NCBI RefSeq assembly: GCF_024170165.1
Contig: NZ_JALJXP010000004.1
Coordinates: forward strand, 248,001-312,000
DNA length: 64,000 nucleotides
Source of the DNA: Pseudomonas nitroreducens
Lineage (GTDB): Bacteria; Pseudomonadota; Gammaproteobacteria; Pseudomonadales; Pseudomonadaceae
Reading direction: 5' to 3'
The notes under the pieces are model-generated. The model was not told the DNA's origin. It saw only the letters and a list, made by a program, of their open reading frames with translations, and ran no database searches. This document shows, piece by piece, positions 1 through 8,335 of the stretch. Position 1 is the stretch's first letter. The number at the start of each line of letters is the position of its first letter. The translations under genes were made by a program, and so were the position numbers.

Positions 1-871
1 GCACCGTATCCGCTGGGGTGGCAAGCCGGAGAAGATCGTCAAGACCGGCCCCTCCGGAGCGCGCCTGACCCCACGTGGCTCCTTCGAAGCCTGGGAGGAA
101 GTGGTGCGCGGGCGCTCCATGCCCTGGACCGGCATCGACCTCTCCATCGCCGAGAAGCTGCGTACCGAACTGGTGGAGCTGTGCCTGAACCGCGCCGGCG
201 AGATCGACCGCATGCGCCAGCGCCTGATCGCCGTGCTCGGCCACGACCTGCGCAACCCGCTGCAATCGATCTCCATGGCGGCGGCGATGCTCTCCTCCAG
301 CGATGTGCGCAACGCCGAACTGCGCCAGCACATCACCTACTCCAGCAGCCGCATGGAACGCCTGATCAGCCAGATCCTGGAGATGAGCCGGCTGCAGAGC
401 GGTGCGGGGATGACGGTGAAGCCGGTGGCCGCCGACCTGTCGCGACTGGTGCGCGACATCGTCCAGGAAACCGACGTGGCCTATCCGGGCCTTGCCATCG
501 AGACCGCCGTCGAGGAAGGCGTGCAGGCCCAGGTCGACCCGGACCGTTACCTGCAGGTGATCGCCAACCTGCTCAGCAACGCCCGCCACCATGGCCGCCC
601 CGGACGCCCGGTGCTGGTGGAGTTGCGCCGCCACGGCGAGCTCGCGCGGCTGAGCATCCTCAATGAAGCCGAAGCGCTGGACGAGGCGCGCCTCGCCAAC
701 CTGTTCGAGCCGTTCAAGCAGGACGCCCCCGGCCACGGCCGCAACAAGAGCGGGCTGGGCATAGGCCTGTACATCTCCCAGGCGATCGTCAGCGCCCATG
801 GCGGCCGCATCGAGGTGGAGCAGGCCGACGGCATCATCACCTTCAGCGTGCTGGTGCCGCTCACCTCCTGA
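1..871 (+). CDS. bphP: Bacteriophytochrome histidine kinase, C-terminal part (BphP)
   Basis: Partial at the window edge: the frame is open from base 2 and about 289 C-terminal residues are visible. The first 35 or so residues (RIRWGGKPEK, then LTPRGSFEAWEEVVRG) look like the end of a phytochrome PHY domain, followed by a kinase core: H-box HDLRNPLQS, N-box NLLSNARHHG and G-box SGLGIGLYIS. This resembles P. aeruginosa BphP closely, a red/far-red light sensor kinase that autophosphorylates on the H-box histidine in the cytoplasm. The bilin-binding PAS-GAF part, and any bphO heme oxygenase that normally precedes it, would lie upstream of the window. No response regulator follows directly. A hairpin terminator lies about 110 bp downstream. 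Sensor assignment is inferred from the PHY-like remnant and overall likeness, not from a visible chromophore site. Confidence 0.85.
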   Translation, partial: HRIRWGGKPEKIVKTGPSGARLTPRGSFEAWEEVVRGRSMPWTGIDLSIAEKLRTELVELCLNRAGEIDRMRQRLIAVLGHDLRNPLQSISMAAAMLSSSDVRNAELRQHITYSSSRMERLISQILEMSRLQSGAGMTVKPVAADLSRLVRDIVQETDVAYPGLAIETAVEEGVQAQVDPDRYLQVIANLLSNARHHGRPGRPVLVELRRHGELARLSILNEAEALDEARLANLFEPFKQDAPGHGRNKSGLGIGLYISQAIVSAHGGRIEVEQADGIITFSVLVPLTS

Positions 872-880
872 CTGCTTTTA

Positions 881-968
881 GTAGGAGCGAGGGGGACGCC
901 CAGTCATTGCTCGCGAACCCGACCCAACTCAGTAGCTCAGGGCGGTTCGCGAGCAAGCTCGCTCCTAC
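881..968. repeat. REP-type intergenic hairpin
   Basis: Begins GTAGGAGCGAG and ends with GCAAGCTCGCTCCTAC; the two ends are inverted copies, and the sequence GTTCGCGAGCAAGCTCGC inside is the usual core of Pseudomonas repetitive extragenic palindromes. Similar elements occur elsewhere in the window, all between genes. Confidence 0.8.
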
Positions 969-981
969 AACAGCACAATGC

Positions 982-1006
982 AAAACGGCGCCCCTGGGCG
1001 CCGTTT
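982..1006. terminator. Rho-independent terminator between bphP and the zinc-finger gene
   Basis: Stem AAAACGGCGCC, loop CTG, stem GGCGCCGTTTT, with A and T tracts on either side. It can serve bphP on the plus strand and the convergent DksA-like gene on the minus strand. Confidence 0.8.
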
Positions 1007-1024
1007 TCAATGTCACAGCCGATA

Positions 1025-1291
1025 TCAGCGCAGCTGACTGTCCTTGCTGCCACGACGGTTGTAGCCGGCATGGTTCGCCTGCTCCTTGTCGTGTTCGGCC
1101 TGGCAGTTCACGCACAGGCGCACGCCGGGAATGGCCTTGCGCCGCGCCTCGGGAATCGGCGCATCGCATTCCTCGCAATGGGTCAGGCTCTCGCCCCTGG
1201 GCAGCTGGTTGCGCGCCCGAGCGATGGCGTCCTCGATGGTGCTGTCGATCTGCTCCTGAACCGCTCCGTCGTTTGCCCAGCCGCTGGCCAT
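1025..1291 (-). CDS. DksA/TraR-family C4 zinc-finger protein (YbiI-like)
   Basis: An 88-residue protein. The start is the ATG at 1291, preceded by GGGAGG with five-base spacing; an in-frame extension further upstream has no such site. The C-terminal half carries CEEC, 17 residues, then CVNC, the four-cysteine zinc finger of the DksA/TraR family. It lacks the long N-terminal coiled coil with acidic tip that lets DksA reach into the RNA polymerase secondary channel, so it is closer to the short YbiI/TraR-like members of unknown role. The first 45 residues are helical and acidic (DSTIEDAIARARNQL). It stands alone between two hairpins. A direct effect on transcription is possible but not shown by the sequence. 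Confidence 0.8.
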   Translation of the reverse strand: MASGWANDGAVQEQIDSTIEDAIARARNQLPRGESLTHCEECDAPIPEARRKAIPGVRLCVNCQAEHDKEQANHAGYNRRGSKDSQLR

Positions 1292-1469
1292 GGCGACCTC
1301 CCGTGGAAAATTCGCGTGTCCTGAAGATATGCAGCGTGCGGGCGGCGATTGCAAGGGCGATGGCGCGCGAAGCGACGAGTGCGTCGCCGGCAAAGCAGAT
1401 ACGTCTGATGGTTCGCGTCAGCAGCGCCGGGGAGAATCAGAGGGTCCCTGAGTCCGTGCGGAATTTCCC

Positions 1470-2114
1470 ATGCGCCAAGCCTGCACCCTGATCGCCAGCC
1501 TGCTGCTTGCCGGCCTGCTGCCACGCGCCGCCAATGCCGACCTCATCGATGCCAGTCTGCAGGACATGGAGCGCTACCTGCTGCTGTACAGCGCCACCGG
1601 CGATGCGCGTTTCCTCGTGCGGCTGGACAGCCTCGGCCAGGGTTTCGAGCAACAACTGGCGCAACAGAAGAACGCAGCCAATCTGCAGGACCTCTGGCAG
1701 CTCTATCGGCAGACGCTGGAGCAAGTACGCGCGGCGTACTCGCAGAAGGATGTGAGCCTGCAGCACGCGGTGGCGCAGACGCAGGAAGTGGCCGGGCTGT
1801 TCGACAGCTTCATCCTGACACGGGAGCCGGCGTCACAGGGAGTGGCGGATGAATTGCGCGAGCTGGCGCTGCTGGAGGCGCGGCGGGCCAACGGGCGTTT
1901 GCTGGGGAAGGACAGCGGGGGCGATGCGACACGCATCGGGGAACTGCAGGAGCTGATCGGCGAACGCCTGGCGGCGCTACCCGCCGGTGCCAGCCGGGAC
2001 TCCCTGCTCTCGCGCTGGAGCTACCTGCGCAAGGCGGAGAAACCCGAAGGCACTCTGCTCTATCCCTTCAACGCCCAGGTCGAGTACCTGCTGGCGCATC
2101 TGCCGCGTCACTGA
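1470..2114 (+). CDS. Exported protein of unknown function
   Basis: 214 residues starting with a typical signal peptide (MRQACTLIASLLLAGLLPRAANA), so probably periplasmic. The mature part is almost all predicted amphipathic helix, rich in Q, L, A and E, with no cysteine and no motif I recognise. Position, next to an oxaloacetate decarboxylase and an Hsp70-like gene, matches the P. aeruginosa neighbour PA4871 as remembered, which is also uncharacterised. It is convergent with the decarboxylase gene, the two stop codons being about 25 bp apart, and shares no operon with it. No clear Shine-Dalgarno precedes the ATG. Function cannot be stated. Confidence 0.75.
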   Translation: MRQACTLIASLLLAGLLPRAANADLIDASLQDMERYLLLYSATGDARFLVRLDSLGQGFEQQLAQQKNAANLQDLWQLYRQTLEQVRAAYSQKDVSLQHAVAQTQEVAGLFDSFILTREPASQGVADELRELALLEARRANGRLLGKDSGGDATRIGELQELIGERLAALPAGASRDSLLSRWSYLRKAEKPEGTLLYPFNAQVEYLLAHLPRH

Positions 2115-2139
2115 GCGGCACAGGACGGAACAGGCGGTC

Positions 2140-3003
2140 CTACTCTTTGACTTCCATGTATTCGCGCGCCCAGATCTGGTACTCCTCGGGCAGCGTGTAC
2201 TTCTTCGCCAGCTCCGAAGCGGTCAGGTCGGAGGCATGCACGCCGCGCTGTTCGCGCAGGCAGTCGTAAGTGGCCTTGATCGCGGCGAAGTAGGCAGCGT
2301 GGCCGTCGACCACGATGCGCACGCCCAGCTCGGCCAGTCGCGCGTCGTCGCGCAGCTCGGGGTTGCCGTAGGACACCAGCATCAGCGGCACGGACAGGTG
2401 GCGGGAGATGGCTTCCAGGTGATCGAAGTCGCGAATGCCGACCATGCAGATGCCGTCGGCGCCAGCGGCCTGGTAGGCCAGGGTGCGGCGGATCACGTCG
2501 TCCACTTCGAGCACTTCAGCGTTGGTGCGGGCGATGATCGCCATTTCCGAGTCGATGCGCGCTTCCAGCGCCGCGCGAATCTTGCCGACGCCTTCCTCGA
2601 CCGGGATCAGGTCGGTGGACTTGCGGCCGAACTGCGCGGGCAGCAGGGTGTCCTCGATGGTCAGCGCAGCCACGCCGGCACGCTCCAGCTCCACGATGGT
2701 ACGCATGGTGTTCAGCGCGTTGCCGTAGCCGTGGTCGGCGTCGGCGATCACCGGCAGGCGGGCGACACGACCGATGCGGGTAGCCTGCTCGGTGAATTCG
2801 CTCAGGGTGATCAGCGCAAAGTCCGGCGCCGCCAGAACTTGTAGTGAAGCTACAGAACCGCCCAGGATCCCCACTTCGAAACCCAGATCGCCGGCGATGC
2901 GCGCGGACATGGGGTCGAACACCGAAGCGGTGTGATAGCAGGCTGAAGAATTCAGTAAGGCGCGGAAATCCTTGCGCAATTCGTGGAAGGAGGCTCTGTG
3001 CAT
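2140..3003 (-). CDS. Oxaloacetate decarboxylase (PEP mutase / isocitrate lyase superfamily)
   Basis: 287 residues from the ATG at 3003; a TTG in frame 12 bp upstream is less likely because the known P. aeruginosa homologue starts MHRAS, as here. The fold is the (beta/alpha)8 barrel of the isocitrate lyase/PEP mutase superfamily: DADHGYGN supplies metal-binding aspartates, [12 protein letters not shown] and ARTNAE line the active site. The P. aeruginosa protein PA4872 was characterised as an oxaloacetate decarboxylase, giving pyruvate and CO2, and lacks the catalytic cysteine loop of isocitrate and methylisocitrate lyases (KKCGH type), which I also do not see here. It would act in the cytoplasm at the PEP-pyruvate-oxaloacetate node. 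Two palindromic TGTAG-N5-CTACA sites lie 60-100 bp upstream and a third lies inside the gene. Confidence 0.85.
   Translation of the reverse strand: MHRASFHELRKDFRALLNSSACYHTASVFDPMSARIAGDLGFEVGILGGSVASLQVLAAPDFALITLSEFTEQATRIGRVARLPVIADADHGYGNALNTMRTIVELERAGVAALTIEDTLLPAQFGRKSTDLIPVEEGVGKIRAALEARIDSEMAIIARTNAEVLEVDDVIRRTLAYQAAGADGICMVGIRDFDHLEAISRHLSVPLMLVSYGNPELRDDARLAELGVRIVVDGHAAYFAAIKATYDCLREQRGVHASDLTASELAKKYTLPEEYQIWAREYMEVKE
2840..2854. promoter_or_regulatory. TGTAG-N5-CTACA palindrome inside the decarboxylase gene
   Basis: TGTAGTGAAGCTACA, a perfect 5-5-5 inverted repeat about 150 bp inside the coding region. Same half-sites as the two copies upstream of the start codon (3063 and 3087), so probably an auxiliary operator. 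Form resembles HexR sites. Confidence 0.5.
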
Positions 3004-3062
3004 GGTGGGATCCAACTGCTGGTACGGGGTGGGAGAACGGAAATCAGATAGTGGAAAACTCT

Positions 3063-3077
3063 TGTAGGAAAACTACA
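3063..3077. promoter_or_regulatory. Upstream palindrome 1, HexR-like operator candidate
   Basis: TGTAGGAAAACTACA: half-sites TGTAG and CTACA around five bases. It is 60 bp upstream of the decarboxylase start, 24 bp centre-to-centre from a second copy, in the AT-richer spacer shared with the divergent Hsp70-like gene. Confidence 0.6.
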
Positions 3078-3086
3078 GGAACACAA

Positions 3087-3101
3087 TGTAGCAAAACTAC
3101 A
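3087..3101. promoter_or_regulatory. Upstream palindrome 2, HexR-like operator candidate
   Basis: TGTAGCAAAACTACA, differing from the neighbouring copy at one spacer base. On the minus strand it reads CTTGTAGTTTTGCTACA, consistent with the TTGT...ACAA type of site described for the RpiR-family regulator HexR. Confidence 0.6.
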
Positions 3102-3212
3102 AGCTACTCCCCAAGCCCTCTTTGCCACCATCGCTTCCCGACGGATACCCTGAATTTCGCCGAGTACTCGCGTACACTGCGCGGCCGTTTTTTCTCCGGA
3201 CACCTCCGCATC

Positions 3213-4478
3213 ATGTTCCCGACCACTGCGGCCCGCGCCCTGGGCATCGACTTCGGCACCTCCAACTCCACCGTCGGCTGGTGGCGTCCGGACAGCGAAC
3301 CGCTGATCGCCCTGGAAGACGACAAGATCACCCTGCCCTCGGTGATCTTCTTCAACGTCGAGGAACGCCGTCCGGTCTATGGCCGCCTGGCCCTGCACGA
3401 GTACCTGGAAGGCTATGAAGGCCGCCTGATGCGCTCGCTGAAAAGCCTGCTGGGCTCCTCGCTGCTGAAAAGCGAGACCACCGTGCTGGGCAGCGCCATG
3501 CCGTTTAAGGACCTGCTGGGGCTGTTCATCGGCGAGCTGAAGAAGCGCGCCGAGGCAGTCGCCGACCGCGAGTTCGATGCCGTGGTGCTGGGCCGTCCGG
3601 TGTTCTTCGTCGACGACGACCCCAAGGCCGACCAGGAAGCCCAGGACACCCTGGTGGCCGTGGCGCAGAAGCTCGGTTTCAAGGACGTCTCCTTCCAGTA
3701 CGAACCCCTCGCCGCAGCCTTCGACTACGAGCGCAGCATCGAGCGTGAAGAACTGGTGCTGATCGTCGATATCGGCGGCGGTACCTCGGACTTCTCGCTG
3801 GTGCGCCTGTCGCCGGAGCGCCGCGAAGTGGCAGACCGCCAGAGCGATATCCTCGCCACCGGCGGCGTGCACATCGGCGGTACCGACTTCGACAAGCAGC
3901 TCAGCATCCAGGGCGTGATGCCGCTGTTCGGCTACGGCAGCAAGATGAAGAGCGACGCCTTCATGCCGACCAGCTACCACCTCAACCTCGCCACCTGGCA
4001 CACCATCAATGCGGTGTACGCGCAGAAGTCCCAGCTGGCGCTGAAGAACATGCGCTACGACATCGTCGATGCCACCGGCATCGACCGCCTGTTCAAGCTC
4101 ATCGAGCAGCGCGCCGGCCACTGGCTGGCGATGCAGGTGGAAGCGAGCAAGATCGAGCTGTCCGACACCGAGCGCCGCGACATCGACCTGGCGCGCGTCG
4201 AAGCCGGCCTGGTGGCCGAACTGAGCCGCGAGCTGTTCGAAGACGCCATCGGCCCGCTGCTGGAGCGCGTGCGTGGCAGCATCACCGACCTGCTGCATTC
4301 CGCCGACGTGGACCCGGCACGGGTCGACACCGTGTTCTTCACCGGCGGCTCCTCCGGTGTGCCGGCCCTGCGCCAGAGCGTGGCGGCGATGCTGCCCAAC
4401 GCCCGCCACGTCGACGGCGACCGTTTCGGCGGGATCGGCAACGGCCTGGCCATCGAGGCGATGAAGCGCTACGGCTGA
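3213..4478 (+). CDS. yegD: Hsp70-family ATPase without substrate domain (YegD-like)
   Basis: 421 residues from ATG 3213 (the open frame runs further upstream, but the Hsp70 fold begins here). Nucleotide-binding motifs are clear: phosphate 1 GIDFGTSNSTVGW at residues 10-22, phosphate 2 VDIGGGTSDF near 190, and adenosine motif FFTGGSSGVPALRQ near 380. The protein ends straight after the actin-like ATPase, so the substrate-binding beta-sandwich and lid of DnaK are absent; this is the architecture of E. coli YegD and of PA4873. A role as a cytoplasmic chaperone-like ATPase is usual annotation, but substrates are unknown. It is divergent from the oxaloacetate decarboxylase gene and shares its 200-bp spacer. 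Confidence 0.85.
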   Translation: MFPTTAARALGIDFGTSNSTVGWWRPDSEPLIALEDDKITLPSVIFFNVEERRPVYGRLALHEYLEGYEGRLMRSLKSLLGSSLLKSETTVLGSAMPFKDLLGLFIGELKKRAEAVADREFDAVVLGRPVFFVDDDPKADQEAQDTLVAVAQKLGFKDVSFQYEPLAAAFDYERSIEREELVLIVDIGGGTSDFSLVRLSPERREVADRQSDILATGGVHIGGTDFDKQLSIQGVMPLFGYGSKMKSDAFMPTSYHLNLATWHTINAVYAQKSQLALKNMRYDIVDATGIDRLFKLIEQRAGHWLAMQVEASKIELSDTERRDIDLARVEAGLVAELSRELFEDAIGPLLERVRGSITDLLHSADVDPARVDTVFFTGGSSGVPALRQSVAAMLPNARHVDGDRFGGIGNGLAIEAMKRYG

Positions 4479-4549
4479 GCAGCCGCTCACTGACGGGCAT
4501 GCTGCCATGCACTAAGGTGGCGGTCATGCCCCCCGTCCCGGAGCCCGCC

Positions 4550-4768
4550 ATGCGCGCCATGCAAATGACCAGCCTCCTGCTCCTGCCCGCCGTGCTTTGC
4601 GCCTGCGGCCTGGGCGAAACCGCCGCTACCACGGCCACCAGCGCCAAGCTGCAAGCCCAGCAGGCGCAACAGGCCCAGCAGCAGATGCAGCAGCTCAAGC
4701 AGCAGATCGATGCGGCGAACGTGCAGAACCAGCAGCGCCTGGACGACGCCCTGAAGGACGCCCAGTAA
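4550..4768 (+). CDS. Small lipoprotein with glutamine-rich coiled coil
   Basis: 72 residues from ATG 4550, with CGGAG six bases upstream; an upstream in-frame ATG has no such site. The N-terminus (MRAMQMTSLLLLPAVLCACG) ends in a lipobox-like VLCAC, so lipidation at Cys 19 is likely. The mature part is Ala/Gln-rich with repeated QQAQQ and QQMQQLKQQ segments, a probable short coiled coil resembling Lpp-type structural lipoproteins in composition only. It follows the Hsp70-like gene and precedes osmE on the same strand. No function is assigned; the coding call rests on the ribosome site, signal and strand context. Confidence 0.65.
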   Translation: MRAMQMTSLLLLPAVLCACGLGETAATTATSAKLQAQQAQQAQQQMQQLKQQIDAANVQNQQRLDDALKDAQ

Positions 4769-4855
4769 ACCCCGTGCCGTGCAGATTTCTTGAACGCCGG
4801 ATCATGGCCTAGGCTCCAAGTTGAGCGAGTGAGTTGCTCAACCAAGGAGAACACC

Positions 4856-5200
4856 ATGTACAAGCGATCACTGCTGGCGCTGTTGGTACTGGCCTCGGTG
4901 GCGGGCTGCGCTTCCACCAAGGTGCAGAACCCGGTCAACTACATCACCTTCCGCGACCAGCCGCTGGTGCGCAACGTCGAGAAGGGGATGAGCCAGGAAG
5001 AAGTCCTGAAGATTGGCGGTACCCCGTCGGCAACGCAGAAGCGGCTGATGAAGCCGGGCAGCTGCAACAGCTACATCCTCAGCAAGGACGGGCAGCAACA
5101 ACCCTTCTACGTAAGCTTCGACGGCAGCGGCAAGGTGGATGGCTCGGGTTTCATGACCTGTTCCGAGCTGGACCGCCACGAGCGCGACTACCAGCCGTGA
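4856..5200 (+). CDS. osmE: Osmotically inducible lipoprotein OsmE (SmpA/OmlA domain)
   Basis: 114 residues; ATG 4856 follows AAGGAG with six-base spacing. Signal peptide with lipobox VAGC (Cys about residue 19), then a small BamE-like SmpA/OmlA domain (VRNVEKGMSQEEVLKIGGTPS, then the GSCNSYIL and FMTCSEL segments that hold two cysteines, which could pair). OsmE in E. coli is an outer-membrane lipoprotein induced by osmotic stress; its biochemical role is unclear. P. aeruginosa has it in the same neighbourhood (PA4876). A GC-rich hairpin followed by T residues ends the transcript just downstream. Confidence 0.85.
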   Translation: MYKRSLLALLVLASVAGCASTKVQNPVNYITFRDQPLVRNVEKGMSQEEVLKIGGTPSATQKRLMKPGSCNSYILSKDGQQQPFYVSFDGSGKVDGSGFMTCSELDRHERDYQP

Positions 5201-5222
5201 CGCAGGCCTGACCCGTGACGAC

Positions 5223-5252
5223 AAGGCCCTCGCCCAACGGCGGGGGCCTTTT
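5223..5252 (+). terminator. Rho-independent terminator of osmE
   Basis: Stem AAGGCCCTCGCC pairing with GGCGGGGGCCTT, followed by TTC, 22 bp after the osmE stop codon. Confidence 0.75.
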
Positions 5253-5344
5253 CATTCGGACCGTCGCCACAGCCGTGGACGCCGGGGATGTTCCCGCCAC
5301 ACGGGGGCCGTCTATCATCCCAGCAGCCATCTCAGGAGCCGCCC

Positions 5345-5800
5345 ATGAAATACCGCATCATCGAACTGCCCGCCTTCGACGTGGTGGGCATGGACTGCCG
5401 CGGCAGCGCGCCGGGCGACAGCATCGGCCAGCTGTGGCAGCGCTTCCTGCCGCGCGAGCAGGAAGTCGCAGCCAGCGCGGCGGACAAGACCGCCTATGGC
5501 GTCTGCACCCAGCTGCCGGGCGGGGAGTTCCACTACATCGCCGGCCTGCCGGTGGACGCCGGCGCGGCCGTGCCCGAGGGCATGATCCGCTTCGCGGTGC
5601 CTGCGCAGAAGTACGCAGTGTTCACCCACATAGGCCCGGTCAGCGCCATTGCCGACAGCTTCCAGGCCATCTATTCCAGCCTGCTGACCCGCCACGGCCT
5701 GGAGCCGAAGAAAGGTGTGGGCCTGGAGCGCTACACCGAACGCTTCCTCGGCCCGCAGAACGCTGCCTCGGAAACCGATCTCTACGTGCCCATCTATTAA
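5345..5800 (+). CDS. GyrI-like effector-binding domain protein
   Basis: 151 residues from ATG 5345 (AGGAG upstream, spacing seven). The whole protein is a single GyrI-like / AraC effector-binding fold: starts MKYRIIELPAFDVVGMD, has the GxxLWQRFLPR helix, the YGVCTQLPGGEFHYIAGLPV strands, and the PAQKYAVFTHIGPV segment with a central glutamate-type pocket region. Such stand-alone domains bind small cationic or aromatic molecules and in E. coli (SbmC/GyrI) protect gyrase from some poisons; many are of unknown role. No DNA-binding domain is attached. It stands alone, between the osmE terminator and a REP cluster. Confidence 0.8.
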   Translation: MKYRIIELPAFDVVGMDCRGSAPGDSIGQLWQRFLPREQEVAASAADKTAYGVCTQLPGGEFHYIAGLPVDAGAAVPEGMIRFAVPAQKYAVFTHIGPVSAIADSFQAIYSSLLTRHGLEPKKGVGLERYTERFLGPQNAASETDLYVPIY

Positions 5801-5811
5801 GTGGGCGCCAC

Positions 5812-5954
5812 CTGCAGGAGCGCGCCATGCGCGCGATCGCGGGCATGCCCCGCTCCTGCAGTGAGCACGGTATTTCCCGGTGATGCAGGAGCGGTCTCCG
5901 TCCACGATTGGCCCATCGTCGCGCCAAGTCCATCGCGGATAAATCCGCTCCTAC
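5812..5954. repeat. REP cluster (two hairpins)
   Basis: First hairpin runs from TGCAGGAGCGCG to GCTCCTGCA; the second from GCAGGAGCGGTCTCCGTCC to GGATAAATCCGCTCCTAC. Typical Pseudomonas REP arrangement between convergent genes. Confidence 0.7.
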
Positions 5955-5960
5955 CCCGGA

Positions 5961-8039
5961 TTACTGACGCTTGGCCTTCGCCGGCTGCTTCATCTGCTCC
6001 AGCAGCGCGGTGCACTGGTTGTCGTCCTGCTTGCTCGGGGCGACGAGCGCCAGCAGCGCCGCCGCCGGGGCAACGGCCACGCCCAGGGCAACCATCCCCG
6101 CGCCACGCGCCGCCAGCGGCAGGACATGCACTCCCGCCTTCGGGTTCTTGAAGGTGCCCTGCACATAGAGCGGCGACCGCAGGGAGAAGATCCGCACGCC
6201 CTTGCTCTGCGGAGTGATGTCCAGGTCCAGCTGCTCGGAGGCGAAGTTGGCCGTGCCGTCCACCGTGATGATCGCGTTCTCGGTATCGAAGGCGAACACC
6301 CGCGGCTTGGCCAGGCCATTGGTGATGCCCACGTCGGCAGCGGCGCAGTTGATCTTCACTTCGTCATCGCCGAACAGCTTGTTCACCACGTAGTTGCCCA
6401 CGTTGAGCCCGGCGATCTCCATCAGGCTGCGGCTGATGCGGCCGTCGTTGATCAGCAGTTTCATCTCGCCGTTGGCGCCGGCGAGGATGGTCGCCACCGA
6501 ATTGCCGGTGCCGCTGATGGCCGCATCGCCATTCAGCTCGCCGAAGCTCGACTGCATCGGCGCGAAGCTGGGGAACAGCTCCTTGAGCTTGAAGCTGCGC
6601 GCCTGCAACTGGACCTTGCTCTGCAACGGCGTCTTGCCGCCGTCCAGGCGGATGTGCGAATCCAGCGTGCCGCCGGCCACGCCGAAGCGCAGCGGCTCCA
6701 GGGTCAGCAGGCCGTCGTTGAGCACCAGGTGGGTGTAGAGGTCGCTGATCGGCAGCTTGTCACTGTGGACGATACGCTTGCCGGTGAACTCCACGTCGGC
6801 ATCCATGGCGCGCCAGCGGTCGGTGCGGAACTCTTCCACCGGCAGCACCTTGTCCGCCGGCTGTCGGGTACTCTGCCCGCGCGCCTGCTTGTCCTTGTTG
6901 GAGTCGGCGCCGATCAGCGGGCCGAGATCGGCCATGCGCAGCTGATCCGAACGCAGCTTGCCGGAGAGCTTGGGCCGCGGCTGGCGATTGACGAACACCA
7001 GGTCGCCATGCAGATCGCTGTCGCCGACCTTGCCGTTGAAGTTCTCGTAATGGAACTGCGCGCCGGCCGAATCGTGCAGCTCGGCCTTCAGGCGCCCATC
7101 GGTCTCGTAGGCCGGCGTATCAGGCAGGGTCACGCCGGTGAGCGGGAACAGGTTGGCCATGCTGGTGCCCGCCAGCTTCAGGCGCAGGTCCAGCGCGCCG
7201 AGGTTCAGCGGGTCGACCAGCGTGCCGACGATGCTCGCGCGGGTGCTGCCGGCGGAAACATCGGCCTGCACCGGGAAGGGCTTGGTCGCATCCTGCAGGG
7301 CGAGCATGCCGCCGACCTTGCCCGTGCCGTTGAGCGGCAGGCCCTTGTACTGGCCCTTGAGCTTCCAGCCGAACACGTAGTCCTGGGTCTCGGCCTTGTC
7401 GCCGCCGGCCAGCGCCTTGCCCGCCAGTTCGCCGAACGGTACCGGCTTGCCGAGCGGATCCACCAGCAGCTCCAGGCGGGTCTTCAGCCGCTGGTCATCG
7501 AGGGTGACGCTGCCCTTGTCGAAGCCGATCTCGCCGATGTCCAGCTTCCACGACGACTGCTCAGGCGGGGCGTTGGGGTCCTCCTCCTTCTTCGGCAGCT
7601 CGAAGGTCCAGGTCGCCCGCCCATCCGCGAGCCGCAGCAGATCGGCGCTGGGGCGGGTGAGGACGATCTGCGGGATGTTCACGGTCTGCCACAACAGCGG
7701 CAGCGGCGCCAGGCGGAACTCGACTTTCTCCAGGCTGGCAAAGTTGGCCGAGCGGGTCTTGCCGGCCGCCCACTCGGGGTTGCCCAGGGTAATGTCGGCG
7801 GCGCTGAAGTGCGGCCACGGCACATAGGCGCGCCAGCCGCCCTCCGCCGGCTCGGTGCGCCAGAACACCTGCAGGTCGCCGTTGATGGCGAAGGGGCGGC
7901 CCAGCTCGGCCGAGACCTTTTCGTTGATGGTCGGCTTCACCCGGTTCCAGTCGAAGGTGGCGATGAACACCACCAGCGCGGCGATTACCGCGATGAAACC
8001 CGCGAAGCTCCAGAGGCAGATTCGTTTCCCGCGCGTCAT
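5961..8039 (-). CDS. asmA: AsmA-family protein
   Basis: 692 residues from ATG 8039; the upstream in-frame region is not protein-like, and GGGAG lies nine bases before this start. N-terminal membrane anchor (LWSFAGFIAVIAALVVFIAT, residues 9-28), followed by the AsmA signature FDWNRVKPTINEKVSAELGR and GDLQVFW. The long rest is the repetitive beta-rich body of AsmA/TamB/VPS13-like bridge proteins, and the C-terminal AsmA-2 segment (LKELFPSFAP, INDGRISRSLMEIAGLN) is present. Such proteins are anchored in the inner membrane, span the periplasm and affect outer-membrane lipid supply. Length is usual for the family. The C-terminus ends QPAKAKRQ. Stand-alone on the minus strand, with nothing recognisable in the 296-bp spacer to the next gene. 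Confidence 0.85.
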   Translation of the reverse strand: MTRGKRICLWSFAGFIAVIAALVVFIATFDWNRVKPTINEKVSAELGRPFAINGDLQVFWRTEPAEGGWRAYVPWPHFSAADITLGNPEWAAGKTRSANFASLEKVEFRLAPLPLLWQTVNIPQIVLTRPSADLLRLADGRATWTFELPKKEEDPNAPPEQSSWKLDIGEIGFDKGSVTLDDQRLKTRLELLVDPLGKPVPFGELAGKALAGGDKAETQDYVFGWKLKGQYKGLPLNGTGKVGGMLALQDATKPFPVQADVSAGSTRASIVGTLVDPLNLGALDLRLKLAGTSMANLFPLTGVTLPDTPAYETDGRLKAELHDSAGAQFHYENFNGKVGDSDLHGDLVFVNRQPRPKLSGKLRSDQLRMADLGPLIGADSNKDKQARGQSTRQPADKVLPVEEFRTDRWRAMDADVEFTGKRIVHSDKLPISDLYTHLVLNDGLLTLEPLRFGVAGGTLDSHIRLDGGKTPLQSKVQLQARSFKLKELFPSFAPMQSSFGELNGDAAISGTGNSVATILAGANGEMKLLINDGRISRSLMEIAGLNVGNYVVNKLFGDDEVKINCAAADVGITNGLAKPRVFAFDTENAIITVDGTANFASEQLDLDITPQSKGVRIFSLRSPLYVQGTFKNPKAGVHVLPLAARGAGMVALGVAVAPAAALLALVAPSKQDDNQCTALLEQMKQPAKAKRQ

Positions 8040-8335
8040 ACCTGAACTCCCTGCTTGCCGCGTCGGTGGAAGCAGCGACGTCCCCACGCCGCTGCCATTC
8101 ATCATCGGCCGCCTGAGCATGCCGGGCGGGCATTCTCCCTTGGCCTGTCGTCTTGGACCAGCATAGCGAGGTGATGGCTCCCGCAATCTGCGCGGCAAAT
8201 TCGGACAGCGGGCCTGCCGGGCAAAAAAACCAAACTTTCCCCGCCACCCGCGACTCACACCCTTGTGACCCGAACCGCGCCGTGCGCCACCGCAGCGCCG
8301 GCCTGTCACATGGCCCGCCGTTAAGGAGAGAGTTG

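Noticed and set aside
2952-4508. Long open frame on the minus strand opposite the Hsp70-like gene (518 codons)
   Set aside because: Its translation is His/Ala/Val/Gly-rich low-information sequence typical of the antisense of a GC-rich gene; the plus strand encodes a complete Hsp70 ATPase.
6126-8045. 639-codon plus-strand frame opposite asmA
   Set aside because: Composition rich in H, Q, R, G, no motif; the minus strand has the AsmA family sequence.
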